Assembly: GCF_900130035.1 (NCBI RefSeq)
Contig: NZ_FQXQ01000002.1
Coordinates: 496,001-560,000 of the forward strand
Origin: Wenyingzhuangia marina
Lineage (GTDB): Bacteria > Bacteroidota > Bacteroidia > Flavobacteriales > Flavobacteriaceae
Length of the DNA: 64,000 nt
Reading direction: 5' to 3'
This document shows, piece after piece, positions 48,001 through 55,643 of this stretch; within the stretch, counting starts at the first letter, position 1; every line of letters starts with the position of its first letter. The position numbers were made by a program, and so were the translations under genes. The notes below the pieces were generated by a model. The model was not told the origin of the DNA and did not search any database. It saw nothing but the letters and a program-made list of their open reading frames with translations.

Positions 48001-48293
48001 ATGACTTGATTATAATAAATAAAATGACGTTCTTTTATTTTATCATATGCCATTTGAACCCTTCCACCAAGCTCAGGTAAAATCATCACTTTTATATATT
48101 CATTTTCAATATATACAGCTTTGTAAACTTTGTCCAGCTTCTCATCTTCAATCTTTTCCACTACGGGATAAGGATATACTGCTCCACTACTTCCTTGGTA
48201 CACCCTTTTTTCCAAAAAAACAGGGTTCTTCTCTGCCTCTCCTATTTCGTAAGTAGGAATCACAACCTCTTCTTCCCAAGCATTAACACTCAT
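45006..48293 (-). CDS. DUF5107 and TPR-repeat protein
   Basis: This 1095-residue protein without a signal peptide has an N-terminal DUF5107 domain (about 15-345). This resembles galactose-mutarotase-type beta-sandwiches: EYIKVMILPELGGRVQMAYDK, IEFNWPQHHRPST, WWANPAVAVNEHYQSVFPPD and WTWGNGDFGKAWD are conserved-looking blocks. A short beta domain follows, then about 15 TPR helical pairs from residue 445 to the end. It is cotranscribed with a sugar porter and two beta-galactosidases, so a cytoplasmic sugar-handling role is likely. DUF5107 has no function I can name with confidence. Confidence 0.85.
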   Translation of the reverse strand: MSVNAWEEEVVIPTYEIGEAEKNPVFLEKRVYQGSSGAVYPYPVVEKIEDEKLDKVYKAVYIENEYIKVMILPELGGRVQMAYDKIKERHFIYYNQVIKPALVGLTGPWISGGIEFNWPQHHRPSTFLPVDHTIENNEDGSITVWVSENEKMFHQKGMAGFTLHPGKAYLEIKGKLYNPTPVPQTFLWWANPAVAVNEHYQSVFPPDVHAVFDHGKRDVSTFPIATGTYYKVDYSEGVDISNYKNIPVPTSYMAINSEFNFVGGYENDTQAGVLHIANHHISPGKKQWTWGNGDFGKAWDRNLTDEDGPYIELMAGVYTDNQPDFTWMQPYEEKTFTQYFLPYRELGMVKNASQDVLLNIHKKDDKAIVQVFVTSLQKNANVVLEGYFDEVLDLSPEQVYEKEVSIGDVEVINLVLSVYAENGRELLSIKAEEQEGKETPEAAKAAFSPEETDTCEQLYLTGLHLEQYRHATYNATDYYLEALKRDPSDVRNNNAMGLWLLRRGKFVEAETYFKKAIKTQLQRNPNPYDGEPHYNLGLSLQYQGKHKEAYDAFYKSCWNAAMQDAGYFGCAQISCVQNNLTEALYEVEKSLIRNWHNHKARTLKAAILRKLGRAQEALTLINDSLKIDLFNFGCRFESYLITNKTEDLKEMHQVMRGEIHNYEVVALDYIAAGMYGEAVQLLEAGTKVCATTPMTYYYMGWALSLANKESKSVFELATNHAPEYCFPNRLEAILALEAAQKINIKDAKAPYYLGNLWYDKRQYQEAIACWEKSVSIDATFSTVHRNLSLAYFNKLQQEEKALVTLEKAFELDTTDARILMELDQLYKRLCKPFSERLVFLEKHIDLVLQRDDVYLEYATLCNQSGKYIKAIEWIDQRIFHPWEGGEGKVPTQYQIARVELAKQFLAGNNESQAINLLKQCLVYPHHLGEGKLSGAQENDFYYWLGCAYESLGELEKARHYWELAKDGDTKPAAAIFYNDQKPDKIFYQGLALLKLDRKEEAKKRFHALVAFGKKHLNDIIKLDYFAVSLPDLLIWDDDLIFRNKIHCHYMLGLGFYGLGDVVNAKKHLTQASEMDLNHQGVQIHLSMLNDLMNLQ

Positions 48294-48326
48294 CTTTTTA
48301 TTTATTTAAAACTATATTCAATTGTA

Positions 48327-49718
48327 TTATTTAACCAACTCTTGTTCTATTTCTTCTAAACTTTTTCCTTTGGTTTCTGGGAGTTTTTTGCTAATAAATA
48401 AAAATCCAAACAAACAGATTATTGCATATACCCAAAAAGTACCCGCTGCACCAAAACCTTTATTTAAAAGGGGGAAAGTATAAGTAAGTGCAAAACAAGC
48501 AATCCATAAAGAAAAGGTAGCAACAGCCATAGCGGCTCCTCTTATTCTATTTGGAAATATTTCTGATAAAATCACCCAGGTAATAGGGGCTAAAGACATG
48601 GCATAAACACCAATACCAATCACAACTAAAGACAATACAGCAATTCCTTTTAACTCAAAATAAAAGGCACTTCCCAAAAGAAGATAAGTAACTGCCAAAC
48701 CTAGAGAACCTAACAACATTAATTTTTTACGTCCCCATTTGTCAACCGTAAACATCGCAACCAAAGTAAATAGCAAGTTTACACTTCCTGTAATCACAAT
48801 ATTGAATAACGTATCACTTACACCATAACCGGCAGCAGTAAAAATTTCATCAGCATAATTAAAAATAATATTGATACCACACCATTGTTGAAAAATAGCT
48901 AATACAATTCCTACCACTAACACCATTCGATACTTAGGCTGAAACAAAGCTTTAAAATCAACCTTTTCTGTAACGTTATTTAAAGTAGCTTGTATGTTTT
49001 CTATTTCCATTTTAGCATATATCTCTCCTCCTATTTTAACTAAAGTAGGATATGCTTTTTCTTTTTTCTCCACTTTCATTAACCAACGTGGACTTTCTGG
49101 AACAAAAAAGGTAAAAATAAAAAAGGCAATGGCTGGAACTAATTCTGCCCAAAACATCCATCTCCAACCTGTAGTTCCGTTCCATGAAGCTTTAATAAAC
49201 TCATCTGTGGCATCTACAGGAACCACATCAGCTATGATAATATTAACTACTTGAGCAGCTAATATTCCAATCACAATGGTCATTTGATTTAAAGAAACAA
49301 ATCTCCCTCTAAATTCTGATGGAGAAACTTCGGCAATATACATAGGGGATAAGGCTGATGCCAACCCTATTCCTAAACCACCAACAACTCTATAGATAAT
49401 AAAAATTTCATACGATTCTGAAATACCTGTTCCAAATGCTGAAATGGTAAATAATAAAGCCGCCAATAACAAAGGACGTTTTCTTCCAAACTTATCACTA
49501 ATAACTCCAGAAATAACAGCTCCTAAAATACAGCCTATCAAAGCAGAACTCATGGCCCAAGCTTGTAGATTGGCTGAATTGGCTATATCAAAAAAACGTT
49601 CATAAAAGGGTTTCGCTCCACCAATCACCACCCAGTCATAACCAAAAAGTAATCCTCCCATGGCAGACACCATAGAAATAGACAAAATATAACTTTTGTT
49701 AAATTTTATATTTTTCAT
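48327..49718 (-). CDS. MFS sugar porter (XylE/GalP-like)
   Basis: This 463-residue, 12-helix inner-membrane symporter has the sugar-porter signatures: GYDWVVIGGAKPFYE in helix 1, SDKFGRKRPLL, RVVGGLGIGLASALSPMYIAEVSPSEFRGR-type loop after helix 4, PESPRWLMK after helix 6, QQWCGINIIFNYADEIF in helix 7, DKWGRKKLML and PETKGKSLEEIE at the end. It is the first gene of the operon with DUF5107, GH35 and GH2, so galactose or a related monosaccharide is the likely cargo. The -7 box at 49781-49788 and the direct-repeat operator at 49811-49837 lie upstream. Confidence 0.93.
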   Translation of the reverse strand: MKNIKFNKSYILSISMVSAMGGLLFGYDWVVIGGAKPFYERFFDIANSANLQAWAMSSALIGCILGAVISGVISDKFGRKRPLLLAALLFTISAFGTGISESYEIFIIYRVVGGLGIGLASALSPMYIAEVSPSEFRGRFVSLNQMTIVIGILAAQVVNIIIADVVPVDATDEFIKASWNGTTGWRWMFWAELVPAIAFFIFTFFVPESPRWLMKVEKKEKAYPTLVKIGGEIYAKMEIENIQATLNNVTEKVDFKALFQPKYRMVLVVGIVLAIFQQWCGINIIFNYADEIFTAAGYGVSDTLFNIVITGSVNLLFTLVAMFTVDKWGRKKLMLLGSLGLAVTYLLLGSAFYFELKGIAVLSLVVIGIGVYAMSLAPITWVILSEIFPNRIRGAAMAVATFSLWIACFALTYTFPLLNKGFGAAGTFWVYAIICLFGFLFISKKLPETKGKSLEEIEQELVK

Positions 49719-49780
49719 AAAATTTTTATTGATTTATTCAGTATTTCACAAAAAGAAAACTGATTTATTACAAATACACA

Positions 49781-49788
49781 CAAATATA
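49781..49788 (-). promoter_or_regulatory. -7 box of the sugar-porter operon
   Basis: The minus strand reads TATATTTG, a full match. No TTG occurs in the -33 region; the operator candidate at 49811-49837 takes that place, as expected for an activator-dependent promoter. Confidence 0.6.
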
Positions 49789-49810
49789 CTTTTAGTATTA
49801 GAGATAAAAA

Positions 49811-49837
49811 ATGGAGGATAGTTGTAAATTAATGGAT
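49811..49837 (-). promoter_or_regulatory. Operator candidate site 4 upstream of the sugar-porter operon
   Basis: ATGGAG at 49811 and ATGGAT at 49832 are again 21 bp apart, with TGTAAA at the position where sites 1-3 have TTCAAA or TGCAAA. It lies 93 bp upstream of the porter start and 23 bp from its -7 box, in the same orientation to the gene as sites 1-3. Either the adjacent AraC protein or the distant HTCS could bind it. Confidence 0.55.
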
Positions 49838-49882
49838 TATATTACGATTATACTTTATTTTAGCTAAAAAAAGAACATTATC

Positions 49883-50761
49883 ATGAACAATATAACGACT
49901 CCGAAAATTAAAGAAGGGTTTATAGGACAATCAATTATTGTCTTAACGAATCATGTTAAAAATAAAGTAGCAAAACATCCTTTCTACAACAACTTATTTG
50001 CCAATGCAATTGGGTATTTTCCTTCTGCAAAACACCATAATAGGGTTAGAAAAAACGGAGTAGATGAGTATATATTTATTTACTGTATAGAAGGTAAAGG
50101 CTGGATAAAAATAAACAACCAAACCATTATACTAACCGCAAATACAGGATACATGATTCCTAAAAACACAAAGCACCAATACGGAAGTGACGAAACCAAT
50201 GCTTGGAGTATTTATTGGATTCATTTTACAGGAAGTTATGCTCCAACATTTTATCATCGTTTTACAGAAAATAAAGAAGTAGCCACTAATATTCCTTTTG
50301 ATGAAAATAGAATTAAAACTTTACATAAAATTATTCAACTACTAGAGCATGATTTAGAAGATGAAAAAATAGAATTGGCTCATTTTAAATTGATTAGTTT
50401 TTTAACTAATCTTTGCTACAAAAACACCTTAGATTATAATGTTCAAGATAGAATAGCGCTTTCCATTATTTATATGAAAAATCATATCAAACAAAATTTT
50501 AGCATTGTTGAATTAGCGAATCAAACATCGCTATCAGTCTCTCGATATACTGAACTTTTTAAGCTAAAAACAGGAAGTACTCCTATTCAATATTTTATTA
50601 GATTAAAAATTGAAAAATCTTGTGAGTATCTAAATTTCACCAATTATAGTATCAAGGAAATATGTCAAGAAGTTGGCATTTCTGATCCTTATTATTTTTC
50701 TAGAGTTTTTAAAAAACAAATGGGCATGTCTCCAATGCAATACAAAAAAACGTATTGTTAA
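49883..50761 (+). CDS. AraC-family transcriptional regulator with cupin sensor domain
   Basis: This 292-residue protein has an N-terminal cupin ligand domain (about 20-170, [20 protein letters not shown] and [13 protein letters not shown]) and a C-terminal AraC DNA-binding domain (about 195-290, with two HTH motifs; [22 protein letters not shown] and the ending [18 protein letters not shown] in part). It is transcribed divergently from the porter-GH operon and is the natural candidate for its activator, probably responding to a sugar. It is convergent with the GH43-like gene. Confidence 0.9.
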   Translation: MNNITTPKIKEGFIGQSIIVLTNHVKNKVAKHPFYNNLFANAIGYFPSAKHHNRVRKNGVDEYIFIYCIEGKGWIKINNQTIILTANTGYMIPKNTKHQYGSDETNAWSIYWIHFTGSYAPTFYHRFTENKEVATNIPFDENRIKTLHKIIQLLEHDLEDEKIELAHFKLISFLTNLCYKNTLDYNVQDRIALSIIYMKNHIKQNFSIVELANQTSLSVSRYTELFKLKTGSTPIQYFIRLKIEKSCEYLNFTNYSIKEICQEVGISDPYYFSRVFKKQMGMSPMQYKKTYC

Positions 50762-50793
50762 ATACAAGAAAATTTACTTTTTATTTCTCTCTA

Positions 50794-52206
50794 TTACTTT
50801 TTAATTATTATCTTATCTACAGACACAAAATCATCTGTACCACCAAATTTAGTTCCATTCTTTGTGTACCAATTTCCATGAGCTCCAACAACACTAACTA
50901 CTAATTTATAGTTGCCTTTTGTTAAAACAGGACTTAAATATTTTAAAGAACTTTCTGGATATTTACAATACATTTCAATAATATTGGTCTGTATTGTTTT
51001 CCCTTTTTCGTCTTGAATATCAACTTTAGCATAGCCTCCATTAGGGCGAGAAACTCCATAAACCCCTATTTGAGTGCCTTTAAAATTTATGGAAAATGAG
51101 GCGTTTTTATCATTGGCACAACTGTCAGAAAATTCATCTTTAGTCTGAGTCCAATTTCCTGTATAATTAATTTCTTTTGTATTGGTATTGTCTATTATTT
51201 TACCCTTTATTTTTTTAGTTGACCACTCTCCTGTTTCTGTATTTATCTGCCAACTTTGTTTAAAATCGGGAAGATAAATAGAGTCCTTAGTAACTGTTAG
51301 TGGTTGCCAAACATATGTAGCGGCAGAGTTTTGACGAGGAAAAGACCAACGATCTCCCATATAAATAAAAGAGGTTTGCTTAGATCCTTGAACAGGGAGT
51401 ACAAAAGTACATTGAGAATTCCATGTTAGCGAACCTTTAGGTGCAAAATGACCATGTGATTTCCACGGTCCTTTTAAAGATGTGGCTGTAAAATAATAAT
51501 TATCATTTCTTTCCCAAGAAGTTAAACTAGAGCCTAACCAAAAATAAACCCCTTCATTTTTAAAAATAATAGGAGATTCACATTGACCTGTCATGTTTTT
51601 AACTACTTGTGATGTTACGCTTTTATAGTCATCATTCAGTTTATACAAATTCCCTGAATGTGTAACAATGTATCCACTACCATCGGTATCTTGAAAAATA
51701 CCCATATCCCATTTTTTTATTGGCTTCCCATCAAATAAAACAGGGCCTTGAAAAGTATAAGTTCCATTAATGGTTTTACTCGTTGCATAGCCTACACACT
51801 GATCTTTATATTTTAAATTATCAGTATGTAAAAACATAACATACTCTCCCGTTTTAGGACATTTTAACACCTTAGGACGTTCTCCAATTCTTTTAGGACC
51901 TAATCTTCCTGAATCTTGAACAGGAAGCACCATTTTTTCAAAAGTCCAATTATACAGATCTTTTGAAGAATAACAACTAATTCCATTAAAATCAATACTG
52001 TCATCACTTTTAAATTCTCCAAAAAGATAATAAACATCTTTTTCTTTGGTAACTCCTGCTCCGTGAGCACTAACAGTATTACCATAATTATCAAACCAAG
52101 GAATCCCTGAATAAACAGCATCTATTTTTTGGGCCTGAGCGTATGAAATAATACTTATCATCATCAAAGCAATAGAAATGTATCTTTTTAATCTGTTATT
52201 TATCAT
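50794..52206 (-). CDS. GH43 subfamily 24-like exo-beta-1,3-galactanase with C-terminal carbohydrate-binding domain
   Basis: This 470-residue secreted enzyme (signal peptide ending YAQAQ near residue 26) has a five-bladed propeller (about 28-325) and a beta-sandwich domain (about 345-470, ending FVSVDKIIIKK). The pattern matches GH43_24: E109 in IGERPKV, E210 in CESP as acid, and Q265 in WNSQ. Q265 is where fungal Pc1,3Gal43A uses a Gln instead of the usual Asp base; the E-to-Q spacing of 55 is the same as I recall for that enzyme. It should release galactose from beta-1,3-galactan, the backbone of arabinogalactans. The beta-galactosidase operon lies next to it. Confidence 0.85.
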   Translation of the reverse strand: MINNRLKRYISIALMMISIISYAQAQKIDAVYSGIPWFDNYGNTVSAHGAGVTKEKDVYYLFGEFKSDDSIDFNGISCYSSKDLYNWTFEKMVLPVQDSGRLGPKRIGERPKVLKCPKTGEYVMFLHTDNLKYKDQCVGYATSKTINGTYTFQGPVLFDGKPIKKWDMGIFQDTDGSGYIVTHSGNLYKLNDDYKSVTSQVVKNMTGQCESPIIFKNEGVYFWLGSSLTSWERNDNYYFTATSLKGPWKSHGHFAPKGSLTWNSQCTFVLPVQGSKQTSFIYMGDRWSFPRQNSAATYVWQPLTVTKDSIYLPDFKQSWQINTETGEWSTKKIKGKIIDNTNTKEINYTGNWTQTKDEFSDSCANDKNASFSINFKGTQIGVYGVSRPNGGYAKVDIQDEKGKTIQTNIIEMYCKYPESSLKYLSPVLTKGNYKLVVSVVGAHGNWYTKNGTKFGGTDDFVSVDKIIIKK

Positions 52207-52257
52207 AATAATTTTAAAAATTTTTATTTGTTTTCAATGTATAAATTTAAAACAAAT

Positions 52258-52289
52258 AAAACTCAGGATTGAATTCAATCCTGAGTTTT
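52258..52289. terminator. Terminator between the isochorismatase-like and GH43 genes
   Basis: A perfect 32-bp palindrome (half-site AAAACTCAGGATTGAA) with A and T ends. It lies 54 bp past the isochorismatase-like stop and 52 bp before the GH43 start on the same strand. Confidence 0.8.
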
Positions 52290-52342
52290 ATTTAAACTTA
52301 CACTATTTGTTAAATGCTACTTATTTTATTTTTGACTTAATC

Positions 52343-52894
52343 TTAAGCAAGTAGATAATCCTTTGTGTTTTTTACATCGGCAGAGAAAAAATCTAACGCA
52401 GCTAAAATGGCGTGATGCACATCATCCGCTTTTACTGTTATTCCGTTAATTTCCAAATCTCTTGATGCGCAAGTATCTCCAATTACCGTAACATTAAAAC
52501 CAAAATCAAATGCGGCTCTTGTCGTTGCATCTACACACATATGGGTCATCATTCCCGTAATAACCACTTCGGTCACATCATTTTCTTGTAAATAATCTAA
52601 AAGCCCTGTGTCTCTAAAACTATTTGGATAATATTTTTTAAATACTTTTTCACCGTCAAGTGGTTTAACGTTTTTATGAATTTCTGCTCCTTTTGTACCT
52701 TCAACAAAAATGGGCATGGCCTCAGGATTAGCTGATAAGTGCTGTATGTGGGCTATTGGTAAATCATTTTCTCTAAAATGACTTAGCACTTTTCTGGCAT
52801 TTATACTAGCTTCCACAGGATTTATCAAAGGAAGTCCTCCATTTTCAAAATATTCATTTTGGATGTCTATAATAATCAATGCTTGTTTGCTCAT
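52343..52894 (-). CDS. Isochorismatase-like cysteine hydrolase
   Basis: This 183-residue protein has the family catalytic triad visible as D10 (IIIDIQNEYF), K86 or K87 (VFKKYYPNSF) and C120 (GMMTHMCVDATTRAAFDFG). Members hydrolyse amides or related bonds (nicotinamidase, ureidoacrylate and isochorismate hydrolases), and the substrate cannot be told from the sequence. It lies 66 bp downstream of an AraC-type regulator on the same strand, which may control it, and ends at a strong terminator. Confidence 0.9.
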   Translation of the reverse strand: MSKQALIIIDIQNEYFENGGLPLINPVEASINARKVLSHFRENDLPIAHIQHLSANPEAMPIFVEGTKGAEIHKNVKPLDGEKVFKKYYPNSFRDTGLLDYLQENDVTEVVITGMMTHMCVDATTRAAFDFGFNVTVIGDTCASRDLEINGITVKADDVHHAILAALDFFSADVKNTKDYLLA

Positions 52895-52960
52895 AATGAT
52901 ATACGTTTTTGTTATGCTACAAAATTAACATACATCTAAATTTCATCTTATACCAAATCA

Positions 52961-53833
52961 TTAAGAAATGATACCATTTTGATAATCATCTAAAAATTCT
53001 GATGTGGTCATTCCTGTTTGGCTTTTAAAAAAACGCATTAAATGATTTGGTTCTGAAAAATTGAGTTTATCAGCAATTTGTGCAACGGTCATTTCAGAAT
53101 AAATAAGATAATCCTTAATTTCTATCAACAATCGTTGTTTCAACAAATGTGTAGATGTTACATTAAACTGTTCCTTAACAGATTTGTTTAATGTTATACG
53201 ACTAATACCCAAAAGTTCTGTATAATCACTAATTCTTTGTTTTTTTTCGATATGAGTCTCTATAAGTTGTTTAAACTGAAATCCATAATTATTTTCATGC
53301 TTGGTAATTGATAATTGATGTTTCTCACTATATTGTCTGTTTAGTTTCTGTAAAAGATAATAAATGAGCGAGCGAATAATATGAACACTATCTAATCTAG
53401 TTTTTAGTAATTCTGTCTTAATCTCTGACAATAACATACAATAACGCTCTAAGCTTTCATTTTTAACATCCATTTGCAATGGAAACTCTAACTGATAGAA
53501 ATATGATAATCGATACGTAAACAATTTATCTGAGAAAAAATCATTTAAAAATTCTTCTCTGAATACTAAGAGTGTAAAATCTAAATGTTCAGCATTAAGA
53601 TTCCATTGACGTTTCTGAAAAGGAGAAATAAATACAATACTATTATCTTTTATTTTTATTTTTTTGTAATTCAGAGTTAGCTGACCACTACCTTTCTTGA
53701 TAAAAACGATTTCAAAATAATCTGTATTAAACAACCTCTGACTAAGATATGCCTCCCCGACTTCTTCCGAAGAAAGTACATTGAGTAAAAAGTCCACTCC
53801 ACATTCTGTTTTATTAAATTTTATTGTTTTCAA
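52961..53833 (-). CDS. AraC-family transcriptional regulator
   Basis: This 290-residue protein has an N-terminal cupin-type domain (about 25-150, EIVFIKKGSGQLTLNYKKIKI and FISPFQKRQW) and a C-terminal AraC HTH domain (about 185-285, SDYTELLGISRITLNKSVKEQ and DKLNFSEPNHLMRFFKSQTGM, shown in part). It probably regulates the isochorismatase-like gene 66 bp downstream. It differs clearly from the regulator at 49883-50761. No ATGGA direct repeat is seen nearby. Confidence 0.88.
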   Translation of the reverse strand: MKTIKFNKTECGVDFLLNVLSSEEVGEAYLSQRLFNTDYFEIVFIKKGSGQLTLNYKKIKIKDNSIVFISPFQKRQWNLNAEHLDFTLLVFREEFLNDFFSDKLFTYRLSYFYQLEFPLQMDVKNESLERYCMLLSEIKTELLKTRLDSVHIIRSLIYYLLQKLNRQYSEKHQLSITKHENNYGFQFKQLIETHIEKKQRISDYTELLGISRITLNKSVKEQFNVTSTHLLKQRLLIEIKDYLIYSEMTVAQIADKLNFSEPNHLMRFFKSQTGMTTSEFLDDYQNGIIS

Positions 53834-54076
53834 TGTAATTCGTATTTAATTAATAAAACTAAAATCATCTATTTTCAATTTTACAATTTCAAAAATAATG
53901 TCTTTTTATTTATAGACTTTATTTTTCAAAGCCGTTTCAAAATTTCGTTTCCCAATGTAACAGAACGGATACATAACATCACTCCAAACTTCTACTTTTA
54001 TTTATTAAAAATATTTTATGATTGCGATTGTTATTGTTATTTACCTTACAACCTAAGAGTCCTTAATATGCAAAAA
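53834..54076. other. Spacer with no recognised feature
   Basis: This AT-rich gap between the AraC start and the SnoaL-like gene's terminator should hold the AraC promoter, but no full TTG/TAnnTTTG pair could be assigned. Confidence 0.4.
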
Positions 54077-54120
54077 AAAACGAGAATGGCCAAGCAATAA
54101 AAGCTAACTATTCTCGTTTT
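54077..54120 (-). terminator. Terminator of the NmrA-SnoaL operon
   Basis: AAAACGAGAAT pairs with ATTCTCGTTTT (54110-54120) around an AT-rich loop; the minus strand has a T run after the stem. It begins 16 bp past the stop at 54136. Confidence 0.7.
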
Positions 54121-54135
54121 ATATAGGCTCTTATA

Positions 54136-54567
54136 TTAATCCCAAAACTCATCTTCAGCAGATTGGTCTTCGGAAAACAGCCAAACTTGGACTATTTTAC
54201 CGTCTAAAACTTCAAACAAATCAACACCGTTCATATCCACCGTTTTATCACCTATTTTCCCAGTAAAATGAACAGGGAAAGACACTAAATTTCCATTAAC
54301 CATCATCGCTCCTGTAGGCTCTATAACTAAAGTGCCTTGTGTTGCACCCATCATATCACCTAACATTTTACCTATAGCTTCAAGTCCTGTTTTTGTACCA
54401 GCAAACTGATGACTTCCTGGTTGATGCCATTTTGCTTCTGGACTAAAATGTGAAAATGTGGTAGGAATATCTCCCTGTGAAAGAGCTATTGAATAAGCTG
54501 TTACTACTTCTATTGCTGTCATATTATTTGTTTTTAAATTATTAATAAAATTTTGAGTAAGTCTCAT
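54136..54567 (-). CDS. SnoaL-like (NTF2-fold) protein
   Basis: This is a protein of up to 143 residues with the NTF2-like cone fold: AIEVVTAYSIALSQGDIPTTFSHFSPEAKWHQPGSHQFAGTKTG-type start (shown only as a description of its motifs), FEVLDGKIVQVWLFSEDQSA at the end. An internal ATG at residue 15 (MTAIEVV, start 54525) is the more likely start, because residues 1-14 have no family counterpart. Members include polyketide cyclases and ester- or ketosteroid-isomerase-like proteins; the function here is unknown. It lies downstream of the NmrA-like reductase on one transcript controlled by HxlR. Confidence 0.82.
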   Translation of the reverse strand: MRLTQNFINNLKTNNMTAIEVVTAYSIALSQGDIPTTFSHFSPEAKWHQPGSHQFAGTKTGLEAIGKMLGDMMGATQGTLVIEPTGAMMVNGNLVSFPVHFTGKIGDKTVDMNGVDLFEVLDGKIVQVWLFSEDQSAEDEFWD

Positions 54568-54582
54568 TAGATTTACAATGAC

Positions 54583-55482
54583 TTATCCCTTAAAAAAATA
54601 TTCCCTATTTTCTCTTGCCCATTCTGCTAACGATGTCATTTGAACAGGAAGCTTCTCCAAAACTTCGTTCATTTGAGCATTAAACTTAGGAGGGTATTCT
54701 GTTGCATTCTGTAAACTTTCGTAGTACGCTGCAACGCTTGAAGCTCCTGCTTCTCCTACCATTGGTTTTAGTATATCACCAAATTCTTGAGGCTTCTGAG
54801 GATAATAGGCTATTTCTTCCTTCACACCTTGTGAAAATTGTTCAGCCAAATCATTTCCTCTTAAATTGTCTAGACCACTGATTTTGAAAGCATCTGATTT
54901 TAACGCTACATTGTAAATAGCTTCTACCACAAAGGCACTTACATCTCTAGAAGCAATCCAACCTATTGGCATTGCTTCTGGTGTAGGGTAAGCAAGTTTT
55001 TTTTCATTTGTTATAAATGGTGCACAAAAAGGACCCATCATATTTTCCATATAAATAGTTGGTTGGATAATCACGTAATCCATTCCACTGTTTTTCAAAT
55101 ATTCGTAAACATCTAATTTCACATCATCTACAGGTGACCCAATTTTTTGCGACTCTAACCAGCCACTTGTATTCCAAACAATTTTATTGACTTCATTTGC
55201 TTTGGCTGCATCAATTACATTTTTAGCATATTGCAATCCGTCAAATGGATTTGGTAATGAAACTGGTATCATAAAGGCAATTGCATCAACGCCTTTGGTG
55301 ATTTCAAGCATCTTATCCGCATCATTCATATTAGCCAAAATTGGTGTTGCTCCTGCCTGAGCCAATTTTTCAAAACTATTTTCTGAGCTGGTAGCAGCGA
55401 TTACTTCTGCATCCTTTTTCTTTGCTTCTCCTATTATACTAAATTGTTGTGAGCCTGTAGCTCCGAATACTAAAATTTTCAT
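54583..55482 (-). CDS. NmrA-like NAD(P)-binding protein
   Basis: This 299-residue atypical short-chain dehydrogenase has an N-terminal Rossmann motif KILVFGATGSQQFS (2-15), the NmrA-type SENSFEKLAQAGATPILANMND and the central VNKIVWNTSGWLES. It may be an NAD(P)H-dependent quinone or aldehyde reductase, or a redox-sensing protein; homologues include QorB- and TMR-type proteins. The ATG at 55482 is used because the promoter (55560-55590) lies inside the longer open frame that starts at 55590. It is divergent from the HxlR gene, which is a common arrangement for electrophile-stress pairs. Confidence 0.87.
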   Translation of the reverse strand: MKILVFGATGSQQFSIIGEAKKKDAEVIAATSSENSFEKLAQAGATPILANMNDADKMLEITKGVDAIAFMIPVSLPNPFDGLQYAKNVIDAAKANEVNKIVWNTSGWLESQKIGSPVDDVKLDVYEYLKNSGMDYVIIQPTIYMENMMGPFCAPFITNEKKLAYPTPEAMPIGWIASRDVSAFVVEAIYNVALKSDAFKISGLDNLRGNDLAEQFSQGVKEEIAYYPQKPQEFGDILKPMVGEAGASSVAAYYESLQNATEYPPKFNAQMNEVLEKLPVQMTSLAEWARENREYFFKG

Positions 55483-55554
55483 TTGTTTGATTTTTAAATT
55501 ATTTAAAAAAAAGATATCTACTTGATAAATTTTCTTTGTTTTTTTGACTAAAAC

Positions 55555-55590
55555 TTGTACAAAGCTACAAAAGCACTTACTTTTGCACAA
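55555..55590. promoter_or_regulatory. Interlocked divergent promoters of hxlR and the nmrA-like gene
   Basis: Plus strand: TTG at 55555-55557, 20 bp, TACTTTTG at 55578-55585 (towards HxlR). Minus strand: TTG at 55590-55588, 20 bp, TAGCTTTG at 55567-55560 (towards the NmrA-like gene). Both are full matches and occupy the same 36 bp. The inverted repeat ACTTGTACAAAG (55553-55564) with CTTTTGCACAAGT (55580-55592) coincides with them and is a good HxlR operator candidate. Confidence 0.75.
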
Positions 55591-55643
55591 GTACCCACCT
55601 CTTTGTTAGGTACCTACAAAATGGTTAGAATTAATAAATAACA

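Noticed and set aside
52221-52257. A promoter for the GH43-like gene
   Set aside because: Several T/A-rich near matches (TTTATTTG) exist, but none has the TA of TAnnTTTG with a TTG at correct distance, so no call is made.
55483-55590. 36-codon upstream extension of the NmrA-like gene
   Set aside because: It covers the interlocked promoters, and the Rossmann motif starts at the ATG at 55482.
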